A stretch of DNA of 64,000 bases from Prevotellaceae bacterium UBA2744 (GTDB taxonomy: Bacteria > Bacteroidota > Bacteroidia > Bacteroidales > Bacteroidaceae), in assembly GCA_002353575.1 (NCBI GenBank), contig DEJQ01000009.1, forward strand, positions 1 through 64,000, written 5' to 3'. Each line of letters opens with the position of its first letter. Positions within the stretch are counted from its first letter, which is position 1. Below the pieces are notes generated by a model that worked only from the letters and a program-made list of their open reading frames with translations, had not been told where the DNA came from and did not search any database. Made by a program: the position numbers and the translations under genes. Positions 18,438 to 27,714 of this stretch are shown one piece after another.

Positions 18438-21356
18438 TTACTTATATAATACTTTCTTTCCGTTTACGATGTAAATACCCTTTGTCGGATTCACCACCCT
18501 GCGTCCCATCATGTCATATATGCCTTGAGCAGTCTTTGGAGCATAATCTTCTGCAACTATATCTTCAATGCCAGTGATAGTACCATCATTGAACTTGTTT
18601 ACACGACTCAGCTCTGTGTAGAGCGATTCGACATCATCTGCTGAAAGCGCACGATTATAGATCATCAAGTCGTCGAAACAAGCTTCTGCAGAACCCCAGA
18701 ACGAACCGGCACCAAGGTAGAAGAACTCAGTAGAAGTTACGAAGTCAGTAACAAGCGACCAATCAAAGGCATCGGCTTCTGCACTTCCTGTATATTTCAT
18801 ATTCAAATTTAGGTATTTAGAACCGTCTCTATATAGTACATAACCATTTTCTTTGGAATATGTAACAGTGATCAGGCGCCACTTATTCTTATCAATCTGT
18901 GAAACCACCTTTGTTTCTGGATTATTTACGTCGAACCAGTTACCTGTATTATCGTTGAACCCAAGATAGCTATTACCTGTGAAGTACAGGCGTGGAGCCT
19001 CTGTAGAAATGTTTGTACTGCCGAAGAAGCCCCAAAAAGCATTATAGTTATCAGAGGTATCGGCTCTCTTCACCCAAAGGCTGACAGTGAATCCATCAAG
19101 ATTCTCTGCTCCGTTGAGCGGATTGGCTATGCGAGTATAACTGCTTGCCCCTTTTGCTCCGGCATATTGATGACAAACCTGACCGAAACGTGCATAGTCT
19201 GTTTCGAGTGTAGGAGCAGTCGTAGAACTTTCTCTTCTGTAAGCAGCCCTCTGGTCTTCATTGAATACATTCTTTGTAGGATTCTCATCAAAATTATAGT
19301 ATGCAACAACTCCTGAATATGGGTCACCAGTAATTTCAACAGCTGCAGCACAACTTGTAGTATAACTATTCTCCCAATAATAATTACCTGCAGACAGGCG
19401 TGAAGTCATAGTGACCTGTACAGCTTCATCAGTAGGATTATACTTACCTGTTTCAGAGAGTACATCTGGATTGGAAGAAGTCCATTCGAGAGATGTACTG
19501 TGAACAGGGTCAAACAGAATCGTGATATTATTCTTAACCGTAGAGTTTCTCTTCAACTCTGTAGTACTGTGCTGGCTATAATTGTATGCAATAGCATACT
19601 GCGGTTGCCACTTATATCCCCAGACTGGAACTCCGGCAGCACTAACTGCAGAAAAGCAAAGCGCCTTGACCGTACTGGTCACTGTAGCGAGCGCAGCATT
19701 CGACCCCTGAACAGTCTGTTCTGACACAACACCATAATAGGTTGCACTGCCAAGCTTAATCTGAATATAGGACTTTCCGTCCTGAGAATATTTCCATGTA
19801 CCTGAATACTTACCTGAGACCTTGCCGTCTGCACTCAAGTGTATAGTTACCGGTGTCGCCTCAGCATAGTTAGCATAATCCAGTTTGTATGGATGAAGAA
19901 GAATCTCATAATCACCCTCGATATCTTCTGCCGTCCAAGGCTGAGAAGATGCAATGTCTGCATCAGTAAGTGTCTCACCATTGAATTCAAATGGTGCAGC
20001 GCACAACCAGTCGTTTTCATTAAGGAAAAGCTGACGAACACGCATTGCATGAGCAGCATTTCCATTATTGAACTTTGTATGGTAAACTACAAATGAACGT
20101 CCCTGATCGTCCTGACATGCTGAGTTGTGTCCCTGAGCACATTCGCCCATAGTCTGCTCGCCCCATCCATTGTACGCTCCGAGAATCTTCATACCCTTAT
20201 TAGTAGCAGCTTTAGGACCATAGTTCATTTGATAACTTGTATATGTAGCCAGATTACCGCTGGCATCTTTATATGGACCTGTTGGAACTGACGAGCGGAA
20301 TATGCGCATTTCATATCCGCCATCAGGTGCAAAACCGCCATAACTCATGAAGAGATAATAATAGTCGCCGATATGCTGAATATAAGGGCCCTCGCCACTT
20401 ACATAGTATCCACCGGCAATCTTCTTTCCGAAATATGCGTCACTTGTAACATTGGCATCAGCAGAAGAACCGGTACCGCTGTAAGTATAAGTATAGTCGC
20501 GCAGACCTGTTTGTTTATCAAGTTTCAGCATCCATATACCACCAGACCAGGAACCGTATGCAATCCACAACTCACCATCTTCGTCAAAGAACGCACAAGG
20601 ATCGATACAGTTTGGCCAGAATGTCCCCCAATGGGTCGTAGTATTATATCTGCCAGGAAGCGACGCCTGTGTGCCAAGAACAATCTCAAGGTCTGTATCC
20701 TTATAATTTACTTTCTTGCCAGAGTATGACTGATTATTGAAACCGCCAAAGACAATAGGTGCCTCATACGTGAACGGGCCTTCAGGACTATCACTTGTGA
20801 GTAGAACAATAACAGAAGCCCAATAGTCTCCATTCAGACTTAAATACATACACCACTTCTCCATATTGGGATTATAGATTATATCTGGTGCCCACTGGTC
20901 ACCACTCACCCATGCAGCCATAGTAGTAGGTTCACGATCTCCTACTTTGACTGTAGCATAAGTAGAGCAAAAAGCTGCAGCGTCAAAAGATTTGAGAGTC
21001 ACCTCCTCCTGAACATTACTGCCAGGCAGACAACGCTTCACAGTATGAGTAGGATTAGACTGAAAAGCTTTATATGCATTTGCGGAATTATAACCTCCTT
21101 TGTAATAATTGAAGATGCCAGTCCAATTACGCAAATCCGTAGTCTTCGCCCCAGCATAGTGCGAGCCATACACATAAAATGTTTTGTTGTTTGGATTCCA
21201 TACTACTGATGGGTCATGTACACCAAAAGGTTTTGTGTTAGAGTTAGTAGAGTACTTGTAAGTACTTGTCAGATCAGATGTTTCAAGTTTTGTCTGAGCA
21301 CAGAGAAAAAAAGAAACAGCCACTGTGGCAAAAATAGACATTAGAAATCTTTTCAT
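18438..21356 (-). CDS. Secreted GH43 arabinanase-type glycosidase with LamG-like domain and sorting tail
   Basis: A 972-aa secreted enzyme. Signal peptide about 1-20. A five-bladed GH43 catalytic domain spans about 40-470, with base Asp48 (GVHDPSVVW), the second acid Asp252 (NCIDPCAFFDED) and acid Glu322 (SGEGPYIQ). The CQDDQGRSFVVYHTKF segment and following beta domain resemble endo-arabinanases with a C-terminal lid. Residues about 690-890 are a LamG/concanavalin-like domain (VVAYYNFDE, DGFTVSLWVKR). The final 45 residues (GIYDMMGRRVVNPTKGIYIVNGKKVLYK region) match the type-IX-like tail also seen at 36.8 and 59.7 kb. Likely substrate is alpha-1,5-arabinan, inferred from family resemblance. 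It is probably its own transcript. Confidence 0.85.
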   Translation of the reverse strand: MKRFLMSIFATVAVSFFLCAQTKLETSDLTSTYKYSTNSNTKPFGVHDPSVVWNPNNKTFYVYGSHYAGAKTTDLRNWTGIFNYYKGGYNSANAYKAFQSNPTHTVKRCLPGSNVQEEVTLKSFDAAAFCSTYATVKVGDREPTTMAAWVSGDQWAPDIIYNPNMEKWCMYLSLNGDYWASVIVLLTSDSPEGPFTYEAPIVFGGFNNQSYSGKKVNYKDTDLEIVLGTQASLPGRYNTTTHWGTFWPNCIDPCAFFDEDGELWIAYGSWSGGIWMLKLDKQTGLRDYTYTYSGTGSSADANVTSDAYFGKKIAGGYYVSGEGPYIQHIGDYYYLFMSYGGFAPDGGYEMRIFRSSVPTGPYKDASGNLATYTSYQMNYGPKAATNKGMKILGAYNGWGEQTMGECAQGHNSACQDDQGRSFVVYHTKFNNGNAAHAMRVRQLFLNENDWLCAAPFEFNGETLTDADIASSQPWTAEDIEGDYEILLHPYKLDYANYAEATPVTIHLSADGKVSGKYSGTWKYSQDGKSYIQIKLGSATYYGVVSEQTVQGSNAALATVTSTVKALCFSAVSAAGVPVWGYKWQPQYAIAYNYSQHSTTELKRNSTVKNNITILFDPVHSTSLEWTSSNPDVLSETGKYNPTDEAVQVTMTSRLSAGNYYWENSYTTSCAAAVEITGDPYSGVVAYYNFDENPTKNVFNEDQRAAYRRESSTTAPTLETDYARFGQVCHQYAGAKGASSYTRIANPLNGAENLDGFTVSLWVKRADTSDNYNAFWGFFGSTNISTEAPRLYFTGNSYLGFNDNTGNWFDVNNPETKVVSQIDKNKWRLITVTYSKENGYVLYRDGSKYLNLNMKYTGSAEADAFDWSLVTDFVTSTEFFYLGAGSFWGSAEACFDDLMIYNRALSADDVESLYTELSRVNKFNDGTITGIEDIVAEDYAPKTAQGIYDMMGRRVVNPTKGIYIVNGKKVLYK

Positions 21357-21387
21357 GTGATTTAAGGTTTTGACATTTATTTTGTGG

Positions 21388-21395
21388 CAAACTTA
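21388..21395 (-). promoter_or_regulatory. Candidate -7 box for the GH43 gene
   Basis: TAAGTTTG on the minus strand matches TAnnTTTG and lies 32 bp before the start codon. No good -33 element was found at the usual spacing, so this is weak. Confidence 0.35.
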
Positions 21396-21427
21396 CGGAT
21401 TTTTTTTCAAAGAAAAAGAATAATATA

Positions 21428-21465
21428 GAAAAAAGGCTACACATTTAACATGCATAGCCCTTTTG
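21428..21465 (-). terminator. Terminator of the ribosomal protein operon (after rplQ)
   Basis: GGCTA (21435-21439) pairs with TAGCC (21455-21459); the stem is extended by A/T pairs and is followed on the minus strand by a run of six T residues. It begins about 25 bp after the rplQ stop, the expected end of the S10-spc-alpha transcript. Confidence 0.8.
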
Positions 21466-21489
21466 GAATATTGAAATTGTTACTGAATA

Positions 21490-21987
21490 TTATTCTTCAG
21501 TCTTAGCTGGTGCTTCTTCTGCAGGAGTTTCAGCAGCAGTCTCAGCTACCGGAGCAGCCTCTGCCTTTGGTGCAGACTTGCGTGAGCGGCGAGTACGAGT
21601 CTTCTTAGCCTCAGTCTTTGCCATATTCTCATCGAAATCTACAAGTTCAATGAATGCCATATCTGCATCATCGTTTGCACGCTTACCAAGTTTGATGATA
21701 CGTGTGTAGCCACCTGGACGATCGCCCACTTTCTGTGCTACAGTACCGAAAAGTTCTTTGATAGCGAACTTGTCCTGGAGATAGCTGAATACTACACGGC
21801 GAGAAGCTGTAGAATCCTCCTTTGCCTTTGTGATAAGTGGCTCAACATATACGCGGAGAGCCTTTGCCTTTGGAAGTGTTGTAGTGATTCTCTTGTGCAT
21901 GATAAGAGAAGTAGCCATATTTGACAACATAGCTGCACGATGAGAATGAGTACGACCAAGGTGATTGAATTTCTTATTGTGTCTCAT
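21490..21987 (-). CDS. rplQ: 50S ribosomal protein L17
   Basis: A 165-aa protein. Residues 1-about 120 are the L17 fold (MRHNKKFNHLGRTHSHRAAM, then LSNMATSLIMHKRITTTLPKAK). The last 45 residues are a low-complexity Ala/Glu/Lys tail (AAPVAETAAETPAEEA); such acidic tails are common on Bacteroidota L17 and make it longer than the 120-130 aa of E. coli. L17 binds 23S rRNA near the exit tunnel. It is the last gene of the cluster, 7 bp after rpoA and just before a terminator. Confidence 0.98.
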   Translation of the reverse strand: MRHNKKFNHLGRTHSHRAAMLSNMATSLIMHKRITTTLPKAKALRVYVEPLITKAKEDSTASRRVVFSYLQDKFAIKELFGTVAQKVGDRPGGYTRIIKLGKRANDDADMAFIELVDFDENMAKTEAKKTRTRRSRKSAPKAEAAPVAETAAETPAEEAPAKTEE

Positions 21988-21994
21988 TGTTTAC

Positions 21995-22987
21995 TTAGTC
22001 TTTGTCTAATTTATACTTAGAAATATCTGTTCCGAATGACAGGTTTAAGCTGTCAAGCAGATCATCAAGTTCTGTAAGAGACTTCTTACCGAAGTTACGG
22101 AACTTAAGCAGATCTGTCTTGTTATATTGAACGAGGTCTCCGAGCGTATCTACATCTGCAGCCTTCAGACAATTGAGGGCACGTACAGAGAGATCCATAT
22201 CAACGAGTTTAGTCTTGAGCAACTGACGCATACGCAGTACTTCCTCGTCAAATTCTTCGTTTCCGTCGAAGTCTGAATTCTCAAGAGTAATCTTCTCGTC
22301 AGAGAACAACATGAAGTGGTAGATAAGAATCTTTGCAGCTTCTTTCAGTGCCTCCTTCGGATGGATAGAGCCATCAGTTGTCACTTCGATGACCAACTTC
22401 TCGTAGTCAGTCTTCTGCTGTACACGATAGTTTTCGACAGCGAACTTTACATTTCGGATTGGAGTGTAAATTGAATCGATTGCAAGCTCATTGATATCCT
22501 TGCAGTAAACACGGTTCTCATCAGATGGAACGTATCCACGGCCTTTATTGATACTAAGCTCGATGTCCAATGTTGCCTGAGGGTCTAAATGACAAATAAC
22601 CAAATCTGGGTTTAACACTCCAAATCCACTCAGGAATTTTGAGATGTCTCCAGCCTTGAATTCTTTCTGGTCCTCAATGGAAATTGACACCTTCTCGGAT
22701 TCTACACCGTCAGCAATTTGCTTGAACCTGACTTGCTTGAGGTTCAGGATAATGTTGGTAACGTCTTCCTTTACTCCAGGAATGGTTGAGAACTCATGCT
22801 CAACACCAGCTATGCGAACAGTGTTGATGGCATAACCCTCAAGCGAAGAAAGGAGTATGCGACGCAGGGAGTTACCGATGGTAATTCCGAAGCCTGGCTC
22901 CAAAGGACGGAATTCAAACTTTCCGAACTTGTCGTCAGCCTCCAACATTATAACTTTTTCTGGTTTTTGAAATGCTAATACAGCCAT
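21995..22987 (-). CDS. rpoA: RNA polymerase alpha subunit
   Basis: 330 aa, the usual length. The N-terminal assembly domain (about 1-230) contains GFGITIGNSLRRILLSSLEG and drives dimerisation and binding of beta and beta'. The C-terminal domain (about 250-320) carries the helix-hairpin-helix DNA-contact region (LSVRALNCLKAADVDTLGDL, RNFGKKSLTELDDLL). It sits between rpsD and rplQ, the conserved alpha-operon order. Confidence 0.99.
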   Translation of the reverse strand: MAVLAFQKPEKVIMLEADDKFGKFEFRPLEPGFGITIGNSLRRILLSSLEGYAINTVRIAGVEHEFSTIPGVKEDVTNIILNLKQVRFKQIADGVESEKVSISIEDQKEFKAGDISKFLSGFGVLNPDLVICHLDPQATLDIELSINKGRGYVPSDENRVYCKDINELAIDSIYTPIRNVKFAVENYRVQQKTDYEKLVIEVTTDGSIHPKEALKEAAKILIYHFMLFSDEKITLENSDFDGNEEFDEEVLRMRQLLKTKLVDMDLSVRALNCLKAADVDTLGDLVQYNKTDLLKFRNFGKKSLTELDDLLDSLNLSFGTDISKYKLDKD

Positions 22988-23004
22988 TTTTTGTGTGTTA
23001 ATTA

Positions 23005-23610
23005 TTATTTAGAGTACAACTCGACAATCATCTGCTCCTTGATAATCTCTGGAATGTCTGCACGTTCAGGGTTGTGAAGAAGCTTTCCACCCTTGATGCT
23101 CTCGTCCCATTCAATCCATGGATATTTGCTATGGTTGAAACCTGCGAGAGATGCTTCGATTACCTCAAGGCTCTTAGACTTTTCACGAACTGCCACTACT
23201 TGACCAGGCTTAACAGAATATGATGGAATGTTGACTACAACACCATCAACTGTAATGTGTTTGTGGCTGACGAGCTGACGAGCTGCTGCACGAGTCTTTG
23301 CAATTCCAAGACGATAAACAACGTTGTCGAGACGAGCTTCAAGAAGTTGAAGAAGTACTTCACCTGTTACACCGTCCCTTGAAGCAGCTTTCTCAAAGAG
23401 ATTACGGAATTGACGTTCGAGCACGCCGTAAGTGTATTTTGCTTTCTGCTTCTCAGCAAGCATAAGACCGTATTCTGATGATTTCTTTCTACGGTTATTA
23501 CCATGCTGTCCTGCAGGATAATTTCTTTTAGACAGAACTTTGTCTGGTCCAAAGATGGCCTCGCCGAAACGACGGGCAATTCTTGACTTAGGTCCAGTAT
23601 ATCTAGCCAT
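23005..23610 (-). CDS. rpsD: 30S ribosomal protein S4
   Basis: 201 aa. It begins MARYTGPKSRIARRFGE, and the S4 RNA-binding domain is visible around 90-155 (LEARLDNVVYRLGIAKTRAAARQLVSHKHITVDG). S4 nucleates 30S assembly on 16S rRNA and in many bacteria represses its own operon. There are 107 bp of non-coding DNA before it (23611-23717), larger than most gaps in this cluster and a possible control region. Confidence 0.99.
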   Translation of the reverse strand: MARYTGPKSRIARRFGEAIFGPDKVLSKRNYPAGQHGNNRRKKSSEYGLMLAEKQKAKYTYGVLERQFRNLFEKAASRDGVTGEVLLQLLEARLDNVVYRLGIAKTRAAARQLVSHKHITVDGVVVNIPSYSVKPGQVVAVREKSKSLEVIEASLAGFNHSKYPWIEWDESIKGGKLLHNPERADIPEIIKEQMIVELYSK

Positions 23611-23717
23611 ATTAATTTAGTTTTTTTCTCATCTGCCCTACCCTCAGCAGCAACCGCAGAAAGGAAAAGATGCGATTATATGGGTATGACAAATTTGACT
23701 CTTCGTAATTGTGTGTA

Positions 23718-24107
23718 TTAAACTCTTCTTCTCTTTGGTGGGCGACAACCATTGTGTGGCAGTGGAGTGACATCGATGATTTCAGTTACACCGATTCCAG
23801 CAGCTACACATCCGCGGATTGCTGCTTCACGACCATTACCTGGTCCCTTAACATAAGCCTTCACACTACGCAGACCAAGGTCGAAAGCGACCTTTGCACA
23901 ATCCTGTGCTGCCATCTGGGCTGCATACGGAGTATTCTTCTTTGAACCGCGGAAGCCCATCTTACCGGCTGATGACCAAGAGATGACTTGACCCTCGCTA
24001 TTTGCAAGGCTAACAATAATGTTGTTGAATGATGAGTGAACATGAAGCTGTCCCTGAGCATCAACCTTGACATTTCTCTTCTTAGCAGAAGTGGTTTTCT
24101 TTGCCAT
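23718..24107 (-). CDS. rpsK: 30S ribosomal protein S11
   Basis: 129 aa with the core VHSSFNNIIVSLANSEGQVISWSSAGKMGFRGSKK start region and the C-terminal EIIDVTPLPHNGCRPPKRRRV, all diagnostic of S11. It lines the platform of the 30S subunit at the E-site mRNA path. 9 bp after rpsM. Confidence 0.99.
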   Translation of the reverse strand: MAKKTTSAKKRNVKVDAQGQLHVHSSFNNIIVSLANSEGQVISWSSAGKMGFRGSKKNTPYAAQMAAQDCAKVAFDLGLRSVKAYVKGPGNGREAAIRGCVAAGIGVTEIIDVTPLPHNGCRPPKRRRV

Positions 24108-24116
24108 ATTGTTCTA

Positions 24117-24497
24117 TTATTTAGTAGCTTTTTTCTTGTTTGCAACTGTTTTCTTCTTACCCTTACGAGTACGGGCATTGTTCTTTGTGCTCTGACCGCG
24201 AACGGGCAAACCAAGACGATGACGGATTCCACGGTAGCAACCTATATCCATCAGTCGTTTGATGTTAAGCTGAACCTCTGAACGAAGGTCGCCTTCAACC
24301 TTGTATTCAGCTGCAATCACCTCACGGATCTTACCAGCCTGTTCATCGTTCCAGTCCTTTACTTTAATGTCTTTATCAACGCCAGCCTTTTCAAGGATTT
24401 TAGCTGCGCTACTGCGTCCAATACCAAAAATGTATGTGAGCGCGATTTCACCTCTCTTGTTCTGTGGGAGGTCTACACCAACAATTCTTATTGCCAT
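24117..24497 (-). CDS. rpsM: 30S ribosomal protein S13
   Basis: 126 aa. It starts MAIRIVGVDLPQNKRGEIAL and shows the helix-two-turn-helix (YIFGIGRSSAAKILEKAGV) and the GIRHRLGLPVRGQSTKNNARTRKG-type tail that reaches the P site tRNA. The final Lys-rich stretch is typical. It heads the alpha-operon part after rpmJ. Confidence 0.99.
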   Translation of the reverse strand: MAIRIVGVDLPQNKRGEIALTYIFGIGRSSAAKILEKAGVDKDIKVKDWNDEQAGKIREVIAAEYKVEGDLRSEVQLNIKRLMDIGCYRGIRHRLGLPVRGQSTKNNARTRKGKKKTVANKKKATK

Positions 24498-24531
24498 ATT
24501 ATTTTATTATTTCAATATTCTAAAATAAGAA

Positions 24532-24648
24532 TTATCCCTGACGCACCTTGTACTTAGGGTTCTTCTTGTTAATTACAAACAGACGTCCTTTACGTCTAAC
24601 AATAACGCAATCTGGTGTACGTTTTTTTAAAGATGCTCTTGTTTTCAT
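24532..24648 (-). CDS. rpmJ: 50S ribosomal protein L36 (short ORF)
   Basis: Read directly: 38 codons starting MKTRASLKKRTPDCVIVRRK and ending KYKVRQG. The order rpmJ between infA and rpsM is conserved. This version keeps only one Cys (Cys14) of the zinc-binding set seen in the four-ligand form, so it belongs to the zinc-independent (C-minus) type. 11 bp after infA. Confidence 0.97.
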   Translation of the reverse strand: MKTRASLKKRTPDCVIVRRKGRLFVINKKNPKYKVRQG

Positions 24649-24659
24649 ATTCTGTTATA

Positions 24660-24878
24660 TTATTTGTATCTAAATGTAATGCGTCCTTTCGAAAGGTCGT
24701 AGGGAGACATCTCTACACGAATCTTATCACCTGGCAGAATCTTAATATAATGCATACGCATCTTTCCAGAAATGTGAGCGATAATTTCATGACCATTCTC
24801 AAGTTCCACTCTGAACATTGCATTGGATAAAGCCTCTACAATTGTTCCGTCTTGTTCGATAGCAGACTGTTTAGCCAT
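24660..24878 (-). CDS. infA: Translation initiation factor IF-1
   Basis: 72 aa, an OB-fold protein: MAKQSAIEQDGTIVEALSNA, then MFRVELENGHEIIAHISGKMR and KGRITFRYK. It binds the 30S A site during initiation. It lies 2 bp after map, as in other Bacteroidota. Confidence 0.99.
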   Translation of the reverse strand: MAKQSAIEQDGTIVEALSNAMFRVELENGHEIIAHISGKMRMHYIKILPGDKIRVEMSPYDLSKGRITFRYK

Positions 24879-24880
24879 AC

Positions 24881-25675
24881 TTAATGATTTAATCTTAATA
24901 CTTTTTCTATTTCTTCAAATGACGAAAGGATATCAGCCTTCCCTTTTCTAACACAGATGGAGTGTTCATAGTGTGCGGCGGGTTTACCATCGCGAGTCAC
25001 AATTCCCCAACGATCTTCCTGCATGTAAATCTCTTTCGTTCCCATCGTAATCATTGGTTCTATTGCTATGCACAATCCACTTTTGAGCATCATTCCGTTT
25101 CCTCGTCTTCCGTAGTTGGGAACCTGAGGGTCCTCGTGCATCTCTTTACCGATGCCGTGACCCACAAATTCTCTTACTACTCCATATCCCTCTGCCTCGC
25201 AGTGTGTCTGCACAGCATTCGAGATATCTCCGAGACGGTGTCCGACAACAGCCTGTTCTATGCCTTTATAAAGAGCCTCCTTTGTTGTATTAAGAAGTTT
25301 CTTCACTTCGTCCGACACTTCGCCTATTGCGAAAGTGTAGCATGAGTCACCACAATATCCGTTCAGTTTGGTACCACAATCAACTGAGACAATGTCTCCC
25401 TCCTTCAACGGAGTATCATTGGGAATACCATGTACAACCTGATTGTTAACTGAAGTGCAAATGCTTGCAGGGAAAGAACTACCATAGGGATTTGGGAATC
25501 CCTTAAATGTCGGAATTGCTCCGTTATCTCGTATGAAGGTTTCAGCTATAGTGTCGAGCTCTTTTGTTGTAACCCCTGGTCTGATGACCTTTGCCAACTC
25601 AGCCAGTGTGGCCCCAACAAGTAAGTTTGCTTTACGCAATAACTCAACCTCTTCGTCAGTCTTAAGATACACCAT
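24881..25675 (-). CDS. map: Methionine aminopeptidase, type I
   Basis: 264 aa of the pita-bread fold. Metal ligands are visible in order: Asp in VSVDCGTKLNGYCGDSCYTF (both Asp), His in GHGIGKEMHEDP, Glu in IAIEPMITMG, and Glu in the C-terminal WGIVTRDGKPAAHYEHSI region. It removes the initiator Met from nascent chains. It sits between secY and infA, the standard place. Confidence 0.98.
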   Translation of the reverse strand: MVYLKTDEEVELLRKANLLVGATLAELAKVIRPGVTTKELDTIAETFIRDNGAIPTFKGFPNPYGSSFPASICTSVNNQVVHGIPNDTPLKEGDIVSVDCGTKLNGYCGDSCYTFAIGEVSDEVKKLLNTTKEALYKGIEQAVVGHRLGDISNAVQTHCEAEGYGVVREFVGHGIGKEMHEDPQVPNYGRRGNGMMLKSGLCIAIEPMITMGTKEIYMQEDRWGIVTRDGKPAAHYEHSICVRKGKADILSSFEEIEKVLRLNH

Positions 25676-25687
25676 CTGATGCTTACA

Positions 25688-27034
25688 TTAGTGAGCTCCA
25701 CGAATTCTTCCAGAATCCAGAAGTCCATCGTAGTGTCTCATCATGAGATGACTCTCAATCTGCTGGAGTGTGTCAAGCACAACACCGACAAGGATGAGCA
25801 ACGAAGTTCCACCGAAGAACTGGGCAAATTCACGCTGAACACCGAATAAATCGGCAAAAGCTGGAAGGATGGCAATCAATGCCAGGAAGAGCGAACCAGG
25901 AAGAGTGATACGTGACATAATTTTATCAAGATAGTCAGCAGTATCCTTGCCAGGCTTGACTCCGGGGATGAAGCCATTGTTACGCTTCATATCCTCAGCC
26001 ATCTGCACGGGATTTATTGTGATTGCTGTATATAAGTATGTGAATACTATAATCAGAGTGGCAAATATCAGATTATACAACCAACTTGTATTGTCAATCA
26101 GCAGGCTCATACCCGGACTCAGTTTTCCACCTGATACATATCCAGCAACAGTGATAGGGATAAACATGATTGCCTGAGCAAAGATGATAGGCATCACATT
26201 AGCAGCATACGGCTTAAGTGGGATATACTGACGAGCACCGCCTACCTGACGGCTTCCTGATATCAGTTTTGCATAGTTGACAGGTACGCGACGCACACCT
26301 TGTACAAGAAGTATAGCAGCAGCGATAACAAACAGGAATACTACTATTTCAACGAGGAAAATCACAAGACCACCACCCTGAGGGGTTGTGAATCGTGTGA
26401 TGAGTTCCTGAGTGAAGGCAGATGGGAAACGGGCGATGATACCAATCATGATGATGAGTGACACACCGTTTCCAATACCCTTGTCCGTAATACGTTCACC
26501 CAACCAAAGGATGAACATACTGCCAGCTGCAAGAATGATAGTCGCAGTAAAGAGGAACATAGACCAATTCAGAGAAGAATAGAGAGCTGTTCCACCTGTC
26601 TGCATCCTCAGATTAACAAGATATGAAGGAGCTTGGAACAAGAGAATTAACACTGTCAAATAACGAGTGTACTGATTCATCTTTCTTCTTCCGCTTTCAC
26701 CCTCACGTTGCATCTTCTGGAAGTGTGGAACAGCAATACCCAACAACTGCATAACGATAGATGCAGAGATGTAAGGCATGATTCCGAGTGCAAAGATAGA
26801 GGCCTTTGAAAAAGCTCCACCTGAGAACATATCAAGCAATGACATCAGACCACCTTCTGTCTGGTTCTTCAAACCCTGCAATGCCTCAGTATCAATACCA
26901 GGAAGCACAACATACGATCCGAAGCGATAGACAGCAACGAAAAGCAGAGTGATACCGATACGCACTCGGAGATCCTCAACTTTCCAAATGTTGATCAGTG
27001 TCTTGACAAGCTTGAGATTCTTAAGTTTATTCAT
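25688..27034 (-). CDS. secY: Sec translocon channel subunit SecY
   Basis: 448 aa with ten hydrophobic segments. Typical motifs are LGIMPYISASIVMQLL (plug-proximal), the cytoplasmic loop with QGVRRVPVNYAKL, and FIPGVKPGKDTADYLDKIMSRITLPG. It forms the inner-membrane protein channel. 16 bp after rplO. Confidence 0.99.
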   Translation of the reverse strand: MNKLKNLKLVKTLINIWKVEDLRVRIGITLLFVAVYRFGSYVVLPGIDTEALQGLKNQTEGGLMSLLDMFSGGAFSKASIFALGIMPYISASIVMQLLGIAVPHFQKMQREGESGRRKMNQYTRYLTVLILLFQAPSYLVNLRMQTGGTALYSSLNWSMFLFTATIILAAGSMFILWLGERITDKGIGNGVSLIIMIGIIARFPSAFTQELITRFTTPQGGGLVIFLVEIVVFLFVIAAAILLVQGVRRVPVNYAKLISGSRQVGGARQYIPLKPYAANVMPIIFAQAIMFIPITVAGYVSGGKLSPGMSLLIDNTSWLYNLIFATLIIVFTYLYTAITINPVQMAEDMKRNNGFIPGVKPGKDTADYLDKIMSRITLPGSLFLALIAILPAFADLFGVQREFAQFFGGTSLLILVGVVLDTLQQIESHLMMRHYDGLLDSGRIRGAH

Positions 27035-27050
27035 TATCTTAGTAATTTAA

Positions 27051-27497
27051 TTAGAGTTTTGTAACAGTACCGCCCTTCTCAGTGATTGCTGCCTCAGCCT
27101 TTGCAGAAAATGCATGAGCTACGACTTCAAGCTTAGAAGTGATTTCACCATTACCAAGAACCTTTACCAATTGTTTCTTATTAACGAAACCGGCATTAAT
27201 AAGTTCTTCAATACCAATCTTACTTACGCCGAGATTATCAGCCAATGCCTGGATAAGACCGATATTGATAGCCTTGTATTCTACTCGGTTGATATTCTTG
27301 AAACCGAATTTAGGCAGACGGCGCTGAAGTGGCATCTGACCTCCTTCAAAACCAATCTTTTTCTTGTAACCAGAACGAGCCTTAGCACCCTTGTGTCCGC
27401 GAGTAGAAGTACGACCCTTGCCAGAACCGTAACCACGACCTACACGCTTGCTGTTATGAGTAGAACCCTCAGCTGGTTTCAAATTATATAATTCCAT
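27051..27497 (-). CDS. rplO: 50S ribosomal protein L15
   Basis: 148 aa, starting MELYNLKPAEGSTHNSKRVG. I use the ATG at 27497; the reading frame is open to a TTG two codons earlier that I do not favour. The Gly/Arg/Lys-rich N-terminal extension (GRGYGSGKGRTSTRGHKGAK) threads into 23S rRNA. Lies between rpmD and secY. Confidence 0.97.
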   Translation of the reverse strand: MELYNLKPAEGSTHNSKRVGRGYGSGKGRTSTRGHKGAKARSGYKKKIGFEGGQMPLQRRLPKFGFKNINRVEYKAINIGLIQALADNLGVSKIGIEELINAGFVNKKQLVKVLGNGEITSKLEVVAHAFSAKAEAAITEKGGTVTKL

Positions 27498-27526
27498 TGT
27501 CAAATCTTTTTTTAGTTGATAAACAA

Positions 27527-27703
27527 TTAATCAATAACCTCTACGAGGTGTGCTACCTTACGGATCATACCACGAAGAGATGGACTATCCTCGCGCTCTA
27601 CGACGCGATTGATTTTACCAAGACCGAGCGATTCCAAAGTGCTCTTCTGATCGATAGGACGACCAGCCTGGCCTTTAACTTGCTTAATTTTAATTGTTGC
27701 CAT
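27527..27703 (-). CDS. rpmD: 50S ribosomal protein L30 (short ORF)
   Basis: Read directly: 58 codons from ATG at 27703, MATIKIKQVKGQAGRPIDQK to a C-terminal HLVEVID. It shows the L30 ferredoxin-like core (LESLGLGKINRVVEREDSPS then RGMIRKVAHLV). The order rpsE, rpmD, rplO is conserved. Confidence 0.97.
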   Translation of the reverse strand: MATIKIKQVKGQAGRPIDQKSTLESLGLGKINRVVEREDSPSLRGMIRKVAHLVEVID

Positions 27704-27714
27704 GGTTATCCTCC